A stretch of DNA of 64,000 nt, from contig NZ_CP083740.1 of the NCBI RefSeq assembly GCF_020150455.1, forward strand, positions 6,283,001 to 6,347,000, in the 5' to 3' direction. Every line of letters begins with the position of its first letter. Position 1 is the stretch's first letter. A program made the position numbers and the translations under genes. Of the stretch, positions 8,609-17,144 are shown piece by piece. The stretch comes from Bremerella sp. TYQ1 (lineage in GTDB: Bacteria; Planctomycetota; Planctomycetia; Pirellulales; Pirellulaceae). The notes beneath the pieces were generated by a model, which was not told the origin of the DNA, did no database searches, and saw nothing but the letters and a program-made list of their open reading frames with translations.

Positions 8609-10864
8609 TTAACTCAGCAGGATTGCGGCGGAGACTTGGTAGGTGATCAGGGCTCCGACGTAGGCCAGGACCGTCATGTAAACGAACGTGAAAATGGGCC
8701 ATCGCCAGCTGTTGGTTTCGCGTTTAATAACGGCCAATGTCGCAGCACATTGAGCACATAACGCGAAGAACACCATGATCGACAACGCGACAGGGATGTT
8801 GAACACTTTGTCCTCGCTGCCGTCCCACGTGGCTCCCTTGATCGTTTCTCGCAGCGGTTCGGACTCTTCGTCTTCATCGCCACCTAGATTGTAGAGCACG
8901 CCCATGGTACTGATGATCACTTCGCGAGCCGGGAACGAGGCAATCGCGGCACTGCCGATCTTCCAATCCCAACCCAACGGGCGAACAACGGGCTCGATCC
9001 AATGTCCGGCCATGCCAAGGAAGCTGTGTCGCAATAAGTTGCCGTCGATCTGGTTGTTGATTTCGCCCAAGCGAGCTTCGATTACTTCTGCTTCTTCCTC
9101 GTTGGCGTTTTCAAGCTGGGCTTCCAATTGAGCGATCTCATCCGCGAACGGTGCCGTGGCTGCTTCTTCGTTGCGAGGGAAGTACGACAACGCCCAAATA
9201 ATTACGGTCATCGCAAAAATCAGCGTACCGGCTCGTTTGACGAAGGCCCATCCTTTTTCGACCATCACCGTCAGCACCCCAACAATCGATGGAAACTTGT
9301 AGCTGGGAAGTTCCATCACGAACGGAGGCGTTTCGCCCGGCAGAATGGTTTTGCGTAAACAGAACGCGACACCCACCGCGGCGATAATTCCTAGCAGGTA
9401 CATGCTGAGCATTACCAACGTGTGCAGCGAAAGGACGCCGCCGAACGTTTCATCGGGAATGAACGCCGCGGTTAGCAGCACGTAAACGGGCATTCGGGCA
9501 CTGCAGCTCATCAGCGGAGCGACCAAGATCGTAATCAGTCGGTCGCGGCGATTTTCAATCACACGAGCCGCCATAATGCCGGGGATGGCACAAGCGAAGC
9601 TGGACAGCAATGGAATGAACGACTTGCCGCTTAGGCCAATCTTGCTGAACAGGCGATCCATCAAATAGGCGGCCCTGGCCAGGTAACCGCAATCTTCCAG
9701 GATCGCGATGAAGAAGAACAAAATGCAAATCTGCGGCAGAAAAACCAACACGCCGCCGACGCCTGCGATGACACCGTCGATCAATAGCGACTTGAGAGCA
9801 CCATCGGCCAGGTTGGCATCGACTACCCCGGCGATCAACTCGAAAAACGCTTCGATCAATCCCATCAAGTTGCCTGCAACTAAGTCGCTGAAGACCGCTT
9901 GAAACATGAGTGTCATGATGAGAATGAAGAAGATGGTGCCACCGAAACGGTTCGTTAGCACACGGTCGATTCGATCGGACAGCGTGACTTTTCGCGTCGC
10001 CTCGCGGGTGACGATGCCATCGAGGACACCTTGCACCCATTGATAGCGGGAAATGGCTTCGATCGCTGGAACCGGTTGCCCCAGTTCGGCAAGCTGATTG
10101 CGTGATTCGACAATCCAGTTGTGCAGTTCCTGTCCGCCGCCGGCGACTTCTTTTTCGAGGTAGCCGCTTGTGTCGAGCAGCAGACGCTCGGCCAGGTAAC
10201 GAGGAGCATCGACGTCGCGCTCTTGTAGCTTGGCATGTAGCTGGCCTACTTTGTCGCGGAATTCGTCAGGGAAGGGGCTCTCGACCGCAATGGAATCTCG
10301 CTCTAGCAGGGCGACGATTGTATCGCGAAGTTGATCGAGACCACCTCGGCGATTGGCCTGGGTCGCGACAACCGGCAGCCCGAGTCGTTCTTCCAGCTTC
10401 GCGACATCGATGGTGATCCCTTTGTCTTGGGCGATGTCCCCCATGTTCAGCGCGACAACCGTCGGCAAGCCGAGTTCTTTGACCTGGCTGACGATGTACA
10501 AGTTTCGCTCGAGGTTGCTCGCATCGACGATCACCAACACGGCGTTCGGCTTGGCTTCGTTCGCTTGACGGCCTAGCAGCACATCAACGGTCACCATTTC
10601 ATCCGGCGAACGCGGGGCAAGGCTGTACGTCCCAGGCAAGTCGATCAGTTCGACTTTTTGCCCGTTGTGGGTGAACGAACCATGCTTCTTTTCGACGGTC
10701 ACGCCGGGATAGTTGCCGGTCTTCTGGCGGATGCCAGACAATGCGTTGAAGAGGGTCGATTTCCCAGTGTTGGGATTTCCGACAAGGGCAACGTTTAGCG
10801 TTCTGGCAGGTGCGTCGACAGACATGCGGCTTGTTGTTTCACTTGGGCTGTTCGAGGAATGCAA
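8609..10864 (-). CDS. feoB: Ferrous iron transport protein B
   Basis: 751 residues, the usual length. N-terminal GTPase: G1 GNPNTGKST (29-37), G3 DLPG (75-78), G4 NMGD, followed by the GDI-like helical domain, then the polytopic transport domain with the Cys-containing gate motifs (ARAAYLMDRLFSKIGLSGK and PLMSCSARMPVY) typical of FeoB. An acidic insert of roughly 60 residues, rich in Glu and Ala, precedes the last membrane helices, which is common in this branch. It transports Fe2+ across the inner membrane. An alternative start at 10825 would remove 13 residues; neither start has a strong Shine-Dalgarno site. It is cotranscribed with two feoA genes. Confidence 0.97.
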   Translation of the reverse strand: MHSSNSPSETTSRMSVDAPARTLNVALVGNPNTGKSTLFNALSGIRQKTGNYPGVTVEKKHGSFTHNGQKVELIDLPGTYSLAPRSPDEMVTVDVLLGRQANEAKPNAVLVIVDASNLERNLYIVSQVKELGLPTVVALNMGDIAQDKGITIDVAKLEERLGLPVVATQANRRGGLDQLRDTIVALLERDSIAVESPFPDEFRDKVGQLHAKLQERDVDAPRYLAERLLLDTSGYLEKEVAGGGQELHNWIVESRNQLAELGQPVPAIEAISRYQWVQGVLDGIVTREATRKVTLSDRIDRVLTNRFGGTIFFILIMTLMFQAVFSDLVAGNLMGLIEAFFELIAGVVDANLADGALKSLLIDGVIAGVGGVLVFLPQICILFFFIAILEDCGYLARAAYLMDRLFSKIGLSGKSFIPLLSSFACAIPGIMAARVIENRRDRLITILVAPLMSCSARMPVYVLLTAAFIPDETFGGVLSLHTLVMLSMYLLGIIAAVGVAFCLRKTILPGETPPFVMELPSYKFPSIVGVLTVMVEKGWAFVKRAGTLIFAMTVIIWALSYFPRNEEAATAPFADEIAQLEAQLENANEEEAEVIEARLGEINNQIDGNLLRHSFLGMAGHWIEPVVRPLGWDWKIGSAAIASFPAREVIISTMGVLYNLGGDEDEESEPLRETIKGATWDGSEDKVFNIPVALSIMVFFALCAQCAATLAVIKRETNSWRWPIFTFVYMTVLAYVGALITYQVSAAILLS

Positions 10865-10920
10865 GAAGGATCGCCGGGGGCGAAAAGCGGTCGGCGAGAA
10901 CGGTGCGCACTAGGGAAGGA

Positions 10921-11145
10921 TTAGCTGACCAGTTGGACTAAGTCTGCTTCGGTCTTACGCAGGCTGAGGTGGTAACCGCGAATCTCCACCTCAAGGGGAT
11001 CGCCAAACGGTGCCGAGCCAATCATCTTGACGGCACAGCCTGGGGTCATGCCCATTTCCAACAGTCGTACGGCCGCCGTGTTGGTGGCATCGATCGAAGC
11101 GATGACCCCTTCCTGGCCAACCGCAAGTTCCGACAGCTTCGACAT
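10921..11145 (-). CDS. feoA: Ferrous iron transport protein A, second copy
   Basis: 74 residues with an SH3-like FeoA fold: LSELAVGQEGVIASI at the start, RLLEMGMTPGCAVKMIG in the middle and PLEVEIRGYHLSLRKTEADLV at the end. The start at 11145 is favoured over longer frames because the ATG overlaps the stop of the preceding feoA by one base (TAATG), a translational coupling arrangement. FeoA binds FeoB and is needed for Fe2+ uptake. Confidence 0.92.
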   Translation of the reverse strand: MSKLSELAVGQEGVIASIDATNTAAVRLLEMGMTPGCAVKMIGSAPFGDPLEVEIRGYHLSLRKTEADLVQLVS

Positions 11146-11378
11146 TATGTCTCGTCCGTATTCACCAGAATGTTGAGGATATCGGACTGCCGAAAACAAA
11201 GCTTCGACTGCCCCACGCGAACTATGCAGGGACTGCCGCTTTGCAGCATCTCGACTTCCGTTCCCGTTTGCAGCCCCATCTCGGCCATCCGCTTGACGTC
11301 GTCGCATCCGCCAACGATCTGCGAAATCCGCACCACGGACCCTGGCTGCACCATGCTAAGGGGAATGTCGGGAAGCAT
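11145..11378 (-). CDS. feoA: Ferrous iron transport protein A, first copy
   Basis: 77 residues with the same FeoA plan as the following gene: IPLSMVQPGSVVRISQIVGG, VKRMAEMGLQTGTEVEMLQSG, SPCIVRVGQSKLCFRQSD. The two copies share RxxEMGxxxG but are otherwise diverged, so this is an old duplication rather than a recent one. It is the promoter-proximal gene of the feo operon; a Fur-box-like palindrome lies 15 bases upstream of the ATG. Confidence 0.9.
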   Translation of the reverse strand: MLPDIPLSMVQPGSVVRISQIVGGCDDVKRMAEMGLQTGTEVEMLQSGSPCIVRVGQSKLCFRQSDILNILVNTDET

Positions 11379-11393
11379 CTATTGCCTGCTAAT

Positions 11394-11408
11394 TGAGAGT
11401 TGTTCTCA
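11394..11408 (-). promoter_or_regulatory. Fur-box-like operator of the feo operon
   Basis: The minus strand reads TGAGAACAACTCTCA, which fits the 7-1-7 Fur pattern TGAnAAT-n-ATTnTCA at 13 of 15 positions if the T/C substitutions next to the centre are the only misses. It is an inverted repeat with perfect TGAGA/TCTCA arms and lies 15 bases from the first feoA ATG. A Fur-family repressor responding to Fe2+ is inferred; no regulator gene is in this window. Confidence 0.6.
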
Positions 11409-11583
11409 GTACGAAAATCTTAACTGAGTGGCCGCTTTGTGGCAAGATGGTGGCGGGTAGGTCCGTAGGGTCGATTATGGACCGAACGACCATTGCCAAA
11501 CGGTCGTGACGGTTTGGAAACAAGAGATCACTCAGCGTATCGAAGAGTTGACTGCTTAGAAGGGCCTTGCCGTTAACGACGAT

Positions 11584-12090
11584 CTATTCCGATGAGTCTT
11601 CAGGCGGGTTCTCTTCGATAAAATCTTCGAAGCCGGCGAGAAACTTGTGTAGCGAAATCTCGGAAATAGAAACGGCATAGGCCAAGTTGACTCGTGTTGT
11701 CGTAAGCTTGATTTCAACGGCAGCCTCTTTTCGGAATCGTTCGAGGACCTGTTTTCCGGCTTCATGCGATTCAATCTTTGCAACTGCGTCTTCCGTGGCG
11801 AGCAGTTTTTCAGCGAATAGCTTGCGATTCCATTTGTAGAGATCGTCCACATCGCGAGGATGCTCTAAGCGTACCCAACTGGCAGGGCCGAAACTGGCGA
11901 TACGAAACAAGCGTTGGCGAGCTCTCGGCTCGAATGGCTGGCCATTAATGCGATCGACAGTCGTTGCGAAATCGATCTCATAAACGGCGCCCTGTGCGAG
12001 AAATTTCGTGCCAGCGAAAGTCGACTGAGCCTGTAGGCTAGACGACATCGCGATCAGGAACAGAAACATCAACGGAATCGAACGAACCAT
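11584..12090 (-). CDS. Small exported protein of unknown function
   Basis: 168 residues: signal peptide (MVRSIPLMFLFLIAMSSSLQA-QS), then a soluble region without recognisable motif, containing paired Arg/Lys clusters and a helical C-terminal half (about 90-160) ending in an acidic tail. AAGGAA lies about 9 bases before the ATG. It is the last gene of the sulfatase-FAD oxidoreductase-esterase operon, 38 bases after the esterase gene. I do not recognise the family. Confidence 0.75.
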   Translation of the reverse strand: MVRSIPLMFLFLIAMSSSLQAQSTFAGTKFLAQGAVYEIDFATTVDRINGQPFEPRARQRLFRIASFGPASWVRLEHPRDVDDLYKWNRKLFAEKLLATEDAVAKIESHEAGKQVLERFRKEAAVEIKLTTTRVNLAYAVSISEISLHKFLAGFEDFIEENPPEDSSE

Positions 12091-12128
12091 TTCTAAATTC
12101 CTTGCTGCTCAAATTGATAAATAGGCAA

Positions 12129-13097
12129 TCACTTCCCTGGAACCATCGTAAGCATTGCTTGCCCGAAAGCGTTACCAATTTGAAAGAACGTGTCGGCACG
12201 TCCGTAGTAGTGGTAGCCGCCGTCGAATGACTCACCATCTTTGACGATGTAGGGGCTGGTCTTTACGAAGGCGACGTTGCCGCGAAAGTCAGGCAGCTTG
12301 GTGACGTCCTCTTGGATCTTGCGAAACTTGAAGTGCTTTTCTGCGTAACGTTTCTCTGGCTCGACCCCTTGCTGGCCTAGTTCGCCAATGACGAACGGGA
12401 GGTTCGGGGCGTCCAGATCTTTACGAACGTCACGAACGAGGTTCTCCAAGTTTTGGCCATATTCATCCATCTTCTTTTGATCGATGATGTCGTTGAAGCC
12501 CTGAAAGAAAACGAATCCAGAAAGTTCGTATCCTTGCTGTGGATCGTAGTTCGGAACGACGTTTTCGATGTTGGCTAACGTTTCCTGGACGATACGAATC
12601 GTGTCTCGGTAAGCTTCGCCATACGTTTCTTCTGGGAGAGGTTCAATTTCTTTCGTTTGACGATTTCGCTGGGTGTAATTTCCTGGGCCGGAACTGGGGG
12701 GACGAAAGCGAACCGCCATTGCTCTTCCACCCCAGGCACATTTGATGATGAGGACTTTTTCGTCAAAGGCTTCGCCGACAACATGGCCGAACTGAAGTTC
12801 GGGACCAAATCGATTGGTGGGCGTCCCGTAACCGACGGAAAGCTTGCCTTGCCCGCGATCGTCGTTGTATTTGATGAAGACGTCGTCTCGTTCGACCCAG
12901 CCGCTTTTATCCTTCAGATGCTGATACGTCTTCGCGGTGGCAGGATCGGAGAGAAGTTGTTCAAGGTGTTGGATCGCCCCTTTGCCTTCCATGTTCGACT
13001 GACCACACAGCACGAATACTTTTACTGGGGCTGCGGCGGCGTGGGACAACAGACAGACGCTGACGCACGCCGCGAAGATGAAAAGAAAAGACTTCAT
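12129..13097 (-). CDS. Exported SASA-type carbohydrate esterase (sialate O-acetylesterase family)
   Basis: 322 residues with a signal peptide (core FIFAACVSVCLLSHAA, cleaved near AAA-PV). The SGNH block I is plain in FVLCGQSNMEGKG (Ser nucleophile), block III-like FFQGFNDI carries the Gly/Asn oxyanion residues, and the C-terminal DGGYHYYGRADTFFQIGNAF provides the Asp-x-x-His pair. These enzymes deacetylate glycans outside the cytoplasm. GGGAG lies 8 bases before the ATG. A second, diverged esterase of the same type is at 46267-47187. Confidence 0.88.
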   Translation of the reverse strand: MKSFLFIFAACVSVCLLSHAAAAPVKVFVLCGQSNMEGKGAIQHLEQLLSDPATAKTYQHLKDKSGWVERDDVFIKYNDDRGQGKLSVGYGTPTNRFGPELQFGHVVGEAFDEKVLIIKCAWGGRAMAVRFRPPSSGPGNYTQRNRQTKEIEPLPEETYGEAYRDTIRIVQETLANIENVVPNYDPQQGYELSGFVFFQGFNDIIDQKKMDEYGQNLENLVRDVRKDLDAPNLPFVIGELGQQGVEPEKRYAEKHFKFRKIQEDVTKLPDFRGNVAFVKTSPYIVKDGESFDGGYHYYGRADTFFQIGNAFGQAMLTMVPGK

Positions 13098-13122
13098 GAG
13101 GAGAACTCCCTGAAGCGAGTGG

Positions 13123-14805
13123 CTACCGATTGGTATACGGTTTCGGTTTGCCAGCGGGGGTTAGTTGCTGACCATCTTTTTCCAAACGTGTTTTCAAATC
13201 TGAATATTGAAGGTCGTGCAGGCTAATGTTCTGATCGATCGCCAAGACCGCGGCGGTTGCCGAGCTTTGACCTAGGATCATGAAAACTGGTTCCATGCGA
13301 ATGCTGCCGAATGCAATGTGCGAACTCGACAAGCAGCAGGGGACCAACAGGTTGGTCGCTTCACCTTGCTTGGGGATTAACGAACGGAAACTGATCGCGT
13401 AGCTACCGCCGGTGGCGACTTGCACATCGCCTTCATTCTGCACGGTGCCCTCTTCCGTGACGAATCGCTGAACGTTGTGCGAATCCATATTGTAAGAGCC
13501 GAGCCCGACGCTGTCGTCACAAATTCTCAGTCGGCGACAATCGCTTTCGGTCTGAACATAATCCGAAACCATTCTCCGGGCCTCGCGAACATAAATCTGG
13601 TACGGCCAATTGGCGTTGTCGACGAATTCGTCTTTGGCGAGTCCCCACTTTGCCATCTCGTCACGCACCTCTTGGGGAACACGAGGATGATTGGCCAGCG
13701 TCCACATGAGCCCTTGTTGGTAGTCGAGGTGCTGCTGCAGGATTTGTTTTCGCTCCGCATAACTGGCCTCGGGGTAATCGTAATTCATTCCGATGTTGTC
13801 GGTCGAGAACGCGCCGTTGTTGTTGGTGTCGGTCTTGCCGTTGGGGGCAGGGGCAGGGTGCAGCGGCACACGCATATCGCCAGCTTCATAGTTCCGGAAG
13901 AGAAGCTCGTAGACGCTTTCGTCATAGTTCTTGGGTTTGGGGAACGGCACGCTGTTCTCTGGCACACGCGACATACACATACGATAGCAATAGGCTTGCA
14001 CACGATGATCGGCAGAACCTTCCTGGCCAGGCCCTTGGTTGTGAACGCCCCAAACCACGCCGCTGTTCGGATCGCCTGGCTTGATGTAGGGATCGACCGA
14101 TACGCGGAAGCGATGGTTCTTAATGTTCTTCGCCACTTCGACTCCGTTGCCGATCTCGCCGTATTTATCGTTGCTTTCACGACCAACGGTAAACGTGACG
14201 CCAGCGGCTGCCATCAGGTCGCCTTCGTAGGTGGCGTCGATGAACATCTTGCCGTGGAACGTCTTGCCGGAAAGGGTGCTGATCGCTGCGATCCGCTGAC
14301 CATCCATCCGAACTCCATCCATACGATCGAGCCATTCGTCGCGCAGGACTTCGATGTTGTTTTCGCCGATGAAATCTTCAAAGACGTTTTCTGCAACGTG
14401 CGGCTCGAAGACCCACCAGGTTTCGTTCTTGGAATCTGACGCGCCGTGGGCTTCACGCTGGGCCAAGTAGTCTTTCGGGTTCTCGTATGGCCAGGAATCG
14501 CTTTTGGCGTAGTGCTTGTAGATGCGGTGATAGAACTCTTGCGAAAGTCCGCCGATCGCATTTTGGCGACCACTATCGGTTCGCCCGAGACCGCTGCTCG
14601 AAAGTCCGCCTAAGTGTTTGTCAGGACTGATCAGTACAACGGTCTTGCCCATTTGTTTCGCTTGCACCGCGGCAATTACCCCGGCACTCGTCCCGCCGTA
14701 AACGACAAGATCGTACGACTTCGTTTGCTCCGCTACAGCGCTGCTGGCGAAGATAGAAAGAAGGGCAGTTATTGCGGAAAAGGCGAAGATGTGACGTGGT
14801 ATCAT
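13123..14805 (-). CDS. Exported FAD-dependent oxidoreductase (FAD_oxidored family)
   Basis: Starting at 14805 gives a signal peptide (MIPRHIFAFSAITALLSIF, cleaved near AVA-EQ); the longer frame from 14895 runs into the previous gene. About 560 residues: N-terminal Rossmann site YGGTSAGVIAAVQA, then an ISPDKHLGGLSSSGLG flavin-linked segment, MFIDATYEGDLMAAAG in the middle and a C-terminal SAVAxD-like SSATAAVLAIDQ. Planctomycetes hold many of these exported FAD proteins, often near sulfatases; redox chemistry on sugars is assumed but not proven. Within the five-gene operon it follows the small membrane protein and precedes the esterase by 25 bases. Confidence 0.87.
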   Translation of the reverse strand: MIPRHIFAFSAITALLSIFASSAVAEQTKSYDLVVYGGTSAGVIAAVQAKQMGKTVVLISPDKHLGGLSSSGLGRTDSGRQNAIGGLSQEFYHRIYKHYAKSDSWPYENPKDYLAQREAHGASDSKNETWWVFEPHVAENVFEDFIGENNIEVLRDEWLDRMDGVRMDGQRIAAISTLSGKTFHGKMFIDATYEGDLMAAAGVTFTVGRESNDKYGEIGNGVEVAKNIKNHRFRVSVDPYIKPGDPNSGVVWGVHNQGPGQEGSADHRVQAYCYRMCMSRVPENSVPFPKPKNYDESVYELLFRNYEAGDMRVPLHPAPAPNGKTDTNNNGAFSTDNIGMNYDYPEASYAERKQILQQHLDYQQGLMWTLANHPRVPQEVRDEMAKWGLAKDEFVDNANWPYQIYVREARRMVSDYVQTESDCRRLRICDDSVGLGSYNMDSHNVQRFVTEEGTVQNEGDVQVATGGSYAISFRSLIPKQGEATNLLVPCCLSSSHIAFGSIRMEPVFMILGQSSATAAVLAIDQNISLHDLQYSDLKTRLEKDGQQLTPAGKPKPYTNR

Positions 14806-14864
14806 GGGTCGTAATCTTCCGGAAGGGAATGTGATTGGCAAAGGGGAAGGAGCAAAGAGTGGAA

Positions 14865-15242
14865 CTATCGCCAGCTGAAATTGGGATAGACCCAATCAAA
14901 TATCGTAACGTATTCGACGAGCAGGGTTACTACATAAAATCCGACGAGCCATTCCAAGTATCGAAAGAGGAACATGTTGAAATGTTTCGCGAGGATCACC
15001 CCTAGTATCAATGACGCGGTAATCGGAATGGCGGGCAATAACAAAACGATCTGCACGCTACTCCACGCAGGCCCGGCCGGAACGAGTTCCGCCAGTTTCA
15101 TTAGTAACGGCAATACCACGTAGGGAATGAGCAGCGAAACCAAGCCGATCGATCGTGAGGCGACTCTTAAACCAATTTGCCCCGCCGCAGATTGTGGCGG
15201 AGCAAATGGATTGGACTGGCCTTCCGATCGATCCTCTGGCAT
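14865..15242 (-). CDS. Small membrane protein of unknown function
   Basis: 125 residues from an ATG at 15242, which starts 7 bases after the sulfatase stop codon. The N-terminus (MPEDRSEGQSNPFAPPQ) is a soluble NPFAPP-type leader frequent in planctomycete membrane proteins, followed by three hydrophobic helices (about 32-55, 62-84, 92-114). No catalytic motif is visible. Tight spacing makes it part of the sulfatase operon. It could anchor or regulate its neighbours, but this is guesswork. Confidence 0.7.
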   Translation of the reverse strand: MPEDRSEGQSNPFAPPQSAAGQIGLRVASRSIGLVSLLIPYVVLPLLMKLAELVPAGPAWSSVQIVLLLPAIPITASLILGVILAKHFNMFLFRYLEWLVGFYVVTLLVEYVTIFDWVYPNFSWR

Positions 15243-15249
15243 CGCGTCA

Positions 15250-17004
15250 TTACTTACGATTGAGCCAGACGTAGCGAACTTCGATGGCACCATCGCCAGG
15301 GATTTTAGCGGCGGAAAGGGTGAGTGTCCCTTGCCCTTTCGGTAGGTCCAATGTGCCCAGCGAGAAGGGTTTGAAGTCTTTCACCGGTGACTCGGAACCA
15401 CGATCGAAGCGGTCACTTTCAGGGCCATAGCTTTCGGGGTCATGCACTTCGGAGATTGTCGCCGATGTCTTTTGACCGAGCAGATCCGCTTCGATTTCGA
15501 CTCCCACGTTTTCTTTCGGGCAGGTGTAATAGACGATCGCTTCGTACTCGCCAGGCTCGCTCACTTCGACGTCCCAGGTAATCGTGCCGTCGGTATTCTT
15601 CCAGTTGGTGAAGTAGGAGCAATTCGGAGCTCCGGCACTCCGCTTGATTCCGCCATGGCCGTTACCATCTCGAGCCGGAAGAGGCGTATTGGTCGAATAG
15701 CCAACGGTGAACGGCCGCTTATCCTCGTTGGGAAGCATCTCGCCGCGGTATCGTTTAGCAACTTCTTTCAGCTTGGCAGTTACTTGAGGATGCTCCTTGG
15801 AAACATCTTTGCGTTGTCCTCGATCCTTGGTGATGTCGTACAGCTTGCCGTCGGCGTCGAGCCGATATTTCTGGCTGCGAACGCTTACCTGGTTTCGACG
15901 CGAAGCAATCAGGTAACGGTCTTCGGAAGCTTGGGCGTTCTTTTCGGTCAACAGCGGTTTGAGGCTAATGCCATCGATGGGCTTCGGGAATTCCTGCTTG
16001 ATACCAGCGAAGTCCAAGAGTGTTGGCAATAGATCGACTGCGCCTGCGATCGGTTCGATCGTTCGCCCAGCAGGAATATGCTCAGGCCAACGAATGATGC
16101 ATGGGACACGAGTTCCTCCTTCATCGAGCGAACCTTTGCGCCCCTTCATGTCGCCGTTCCAGCGGAAACTGTTCGGTCCGTTGTCGGCGAAGTAAATGAC
16201 GATGGTGTTATCGGCGAGGCCGAGTTCGTCGATCTTGCTTACCAACCGGCCGACGTTCCAGTCGATGTTTTCGCACATTGCGAGTGCTGCCCTGGTCATG
16301 CCGAGCTGTTCTTTATTGGGATCGCGATTCTTCATCTTCGGATCCATGTCGGCAAACTTGTCGTAAAACTCGTCAGGTACTTGCATCGGTGAATGAGGCG
16401 TGCAGTACGGAACATAGCAGAAGAATGGTTTGTCTTTGTTCTTCTCCATGAACTGCATCGCGCGGTTGGTGAAGTCGTCGGAAACATAGCCGTCGCCACG
16501 CACCAACTTGTTGTTGTGATCCAATTCTGGGCTGAAATAATGTCCCCAGTGGCCAGAGCAGAATCCGTAGTATTCATCGAAGCCGCGTGCATTGGGATGG
16601 TAGGGAAACTGCATCCCGTTGTGCCACTTGCCGAAGGCCCCGGTCGCGTAGCCAGCTTCTTTGAAGTACTGGGCGATCGTTTTCTCGTCGAGATTCAATC
16701 GTTCCTGTCCGGTCGAAACGCCACGAACGCCAGTGCGTCCGTAAAAGCGGCCGGTGAGCATTTCGGCGCGAGTTGGAGCGCACAGATGGCAGACGTAGAA
16801 GTTTTCAAACAGGGCACCTTCCTGGGCCAACTGATCGATCTTGGGTGTGGCGAGATTCGTGTTGCCGTGTACGCTGAGATCGCCCCAGCCTTGATCGTCG
16901 GTGAGAATCATCACGACGTTCGGCTTAGCGGCATCTGCTGCGTGAAGCGCGTGAGGAAGGAAGAGGCCGATGGCCAACAATGCGAGGGGAAAAAGACGGT
17001 GCAT
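15250..17004 (-). CDS. Exported sulfatase (formylglycine type)
   Basis: 584 residues with a signal peptide (cleaved near HAA-DA). The calcium-binding Asp pair is in ILTDDQGWGD (35-36) and the formylglycine motif is CAPTR at 75-79, followed by AEMLTGR, so the residue to be modified is Cys75. YTCPKENVGV, PHSPMQVP and ADNGPNSFRWNGDMKGRKGSLDEGG are typical S1-family segments, the last with the Lys/His metal region. A C-terminal domain of about 130 residues (from about 450) looks like a beta-sandwich carbohydrate-binding unit. It removes sulfate from glycans or other sulfate esters in the periplasm; an anaerobic or aerobic maturase is needed and is not in this window. First gene of its operon. Confidence 0.93.
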   Translation of the reverse strand: MHRLFPLALLAIGLFLPHALHAADAAKPNVVMILTDDQGWGDLSVHGNTNLATPKIDQLAQEGALFENFYVCHLCAPTRAEMLTGRFYGRTGVRGVSTGQERLNLDEKTIAQYFKEAGYATGAFGKWHNGMQFPYHPNARGFDEYYGFCSGHWGHYFSPELDHNNKLVRGDGYVSDDFTNRAMQFMEKNKDKPFFCYVPYCTPHSPMQVPDEFYDKFADMDPKMKNRDPNKEQLGMTRAALAMCENIDWNVGRLVSKIDELGLADNTIVIYFADNGPNSFRWNGDMKGRKGSLDEGGTRVPCIIRWPEHIPAGRTIEPIAGAVDLLPTLLDFAGIKQEFPKPIDGISLKPLLTEKNAQASEDRYLIASRRNQVSVRSQKYRLDADGKLYDITKDRGQRKDVSKEHPQVTAKLKEVAKRYRGEMLPNEDKRPFTVGYSTNTPLPARDGNGHGGIKRSAGAPNCSYFTNWKNTDGTITWDVEVSEPGEYEAIVYYTCPKENVGVEIEADLLGQKTSATISEVHDPESYGPESDRFDRGSESPVKDFKPFSLGTLDLPKGQGTLTLSAAKIPGDGAIEVRYVWLNRK

Positions 17005-17105
17005 GATGAAACCTTACGTCGAGGAGGGACATACTTGGGTGGGTCTCAAAGGTGATCCATATTGTCCTCGTCCTGGGCCTGTCGGTCAAATCGGGCGCAA
17101 GTTTT

Positions 17106-17127
17106 GGCGATTAGTGTGCGAATCGCC
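17106..17127. promoter_or_regulatory. Inverted repeat between the divergent sulfatase and glycosidase-like genes
   Basis: A perfect 7-bp inverted repeat GGCGATT / AATCGCC with an 8-nt spacer lies in the 140-base divergent promoter region, 18 bases before the plus-strand ATG. It may be an operator shared by both transcripts. A short T run follows, so a weak terminator is a rival reading. Confidence 0.35.
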
Positions 17128-17144
17128 CTGTTTTTCTCGAACGA

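Noticed and set aside
13420..14439. 339-codon plus-strand frame over the FAD oxidoreductase
   Set aside because: Antisense shadow of a well supported gene; composition is not protein-like.
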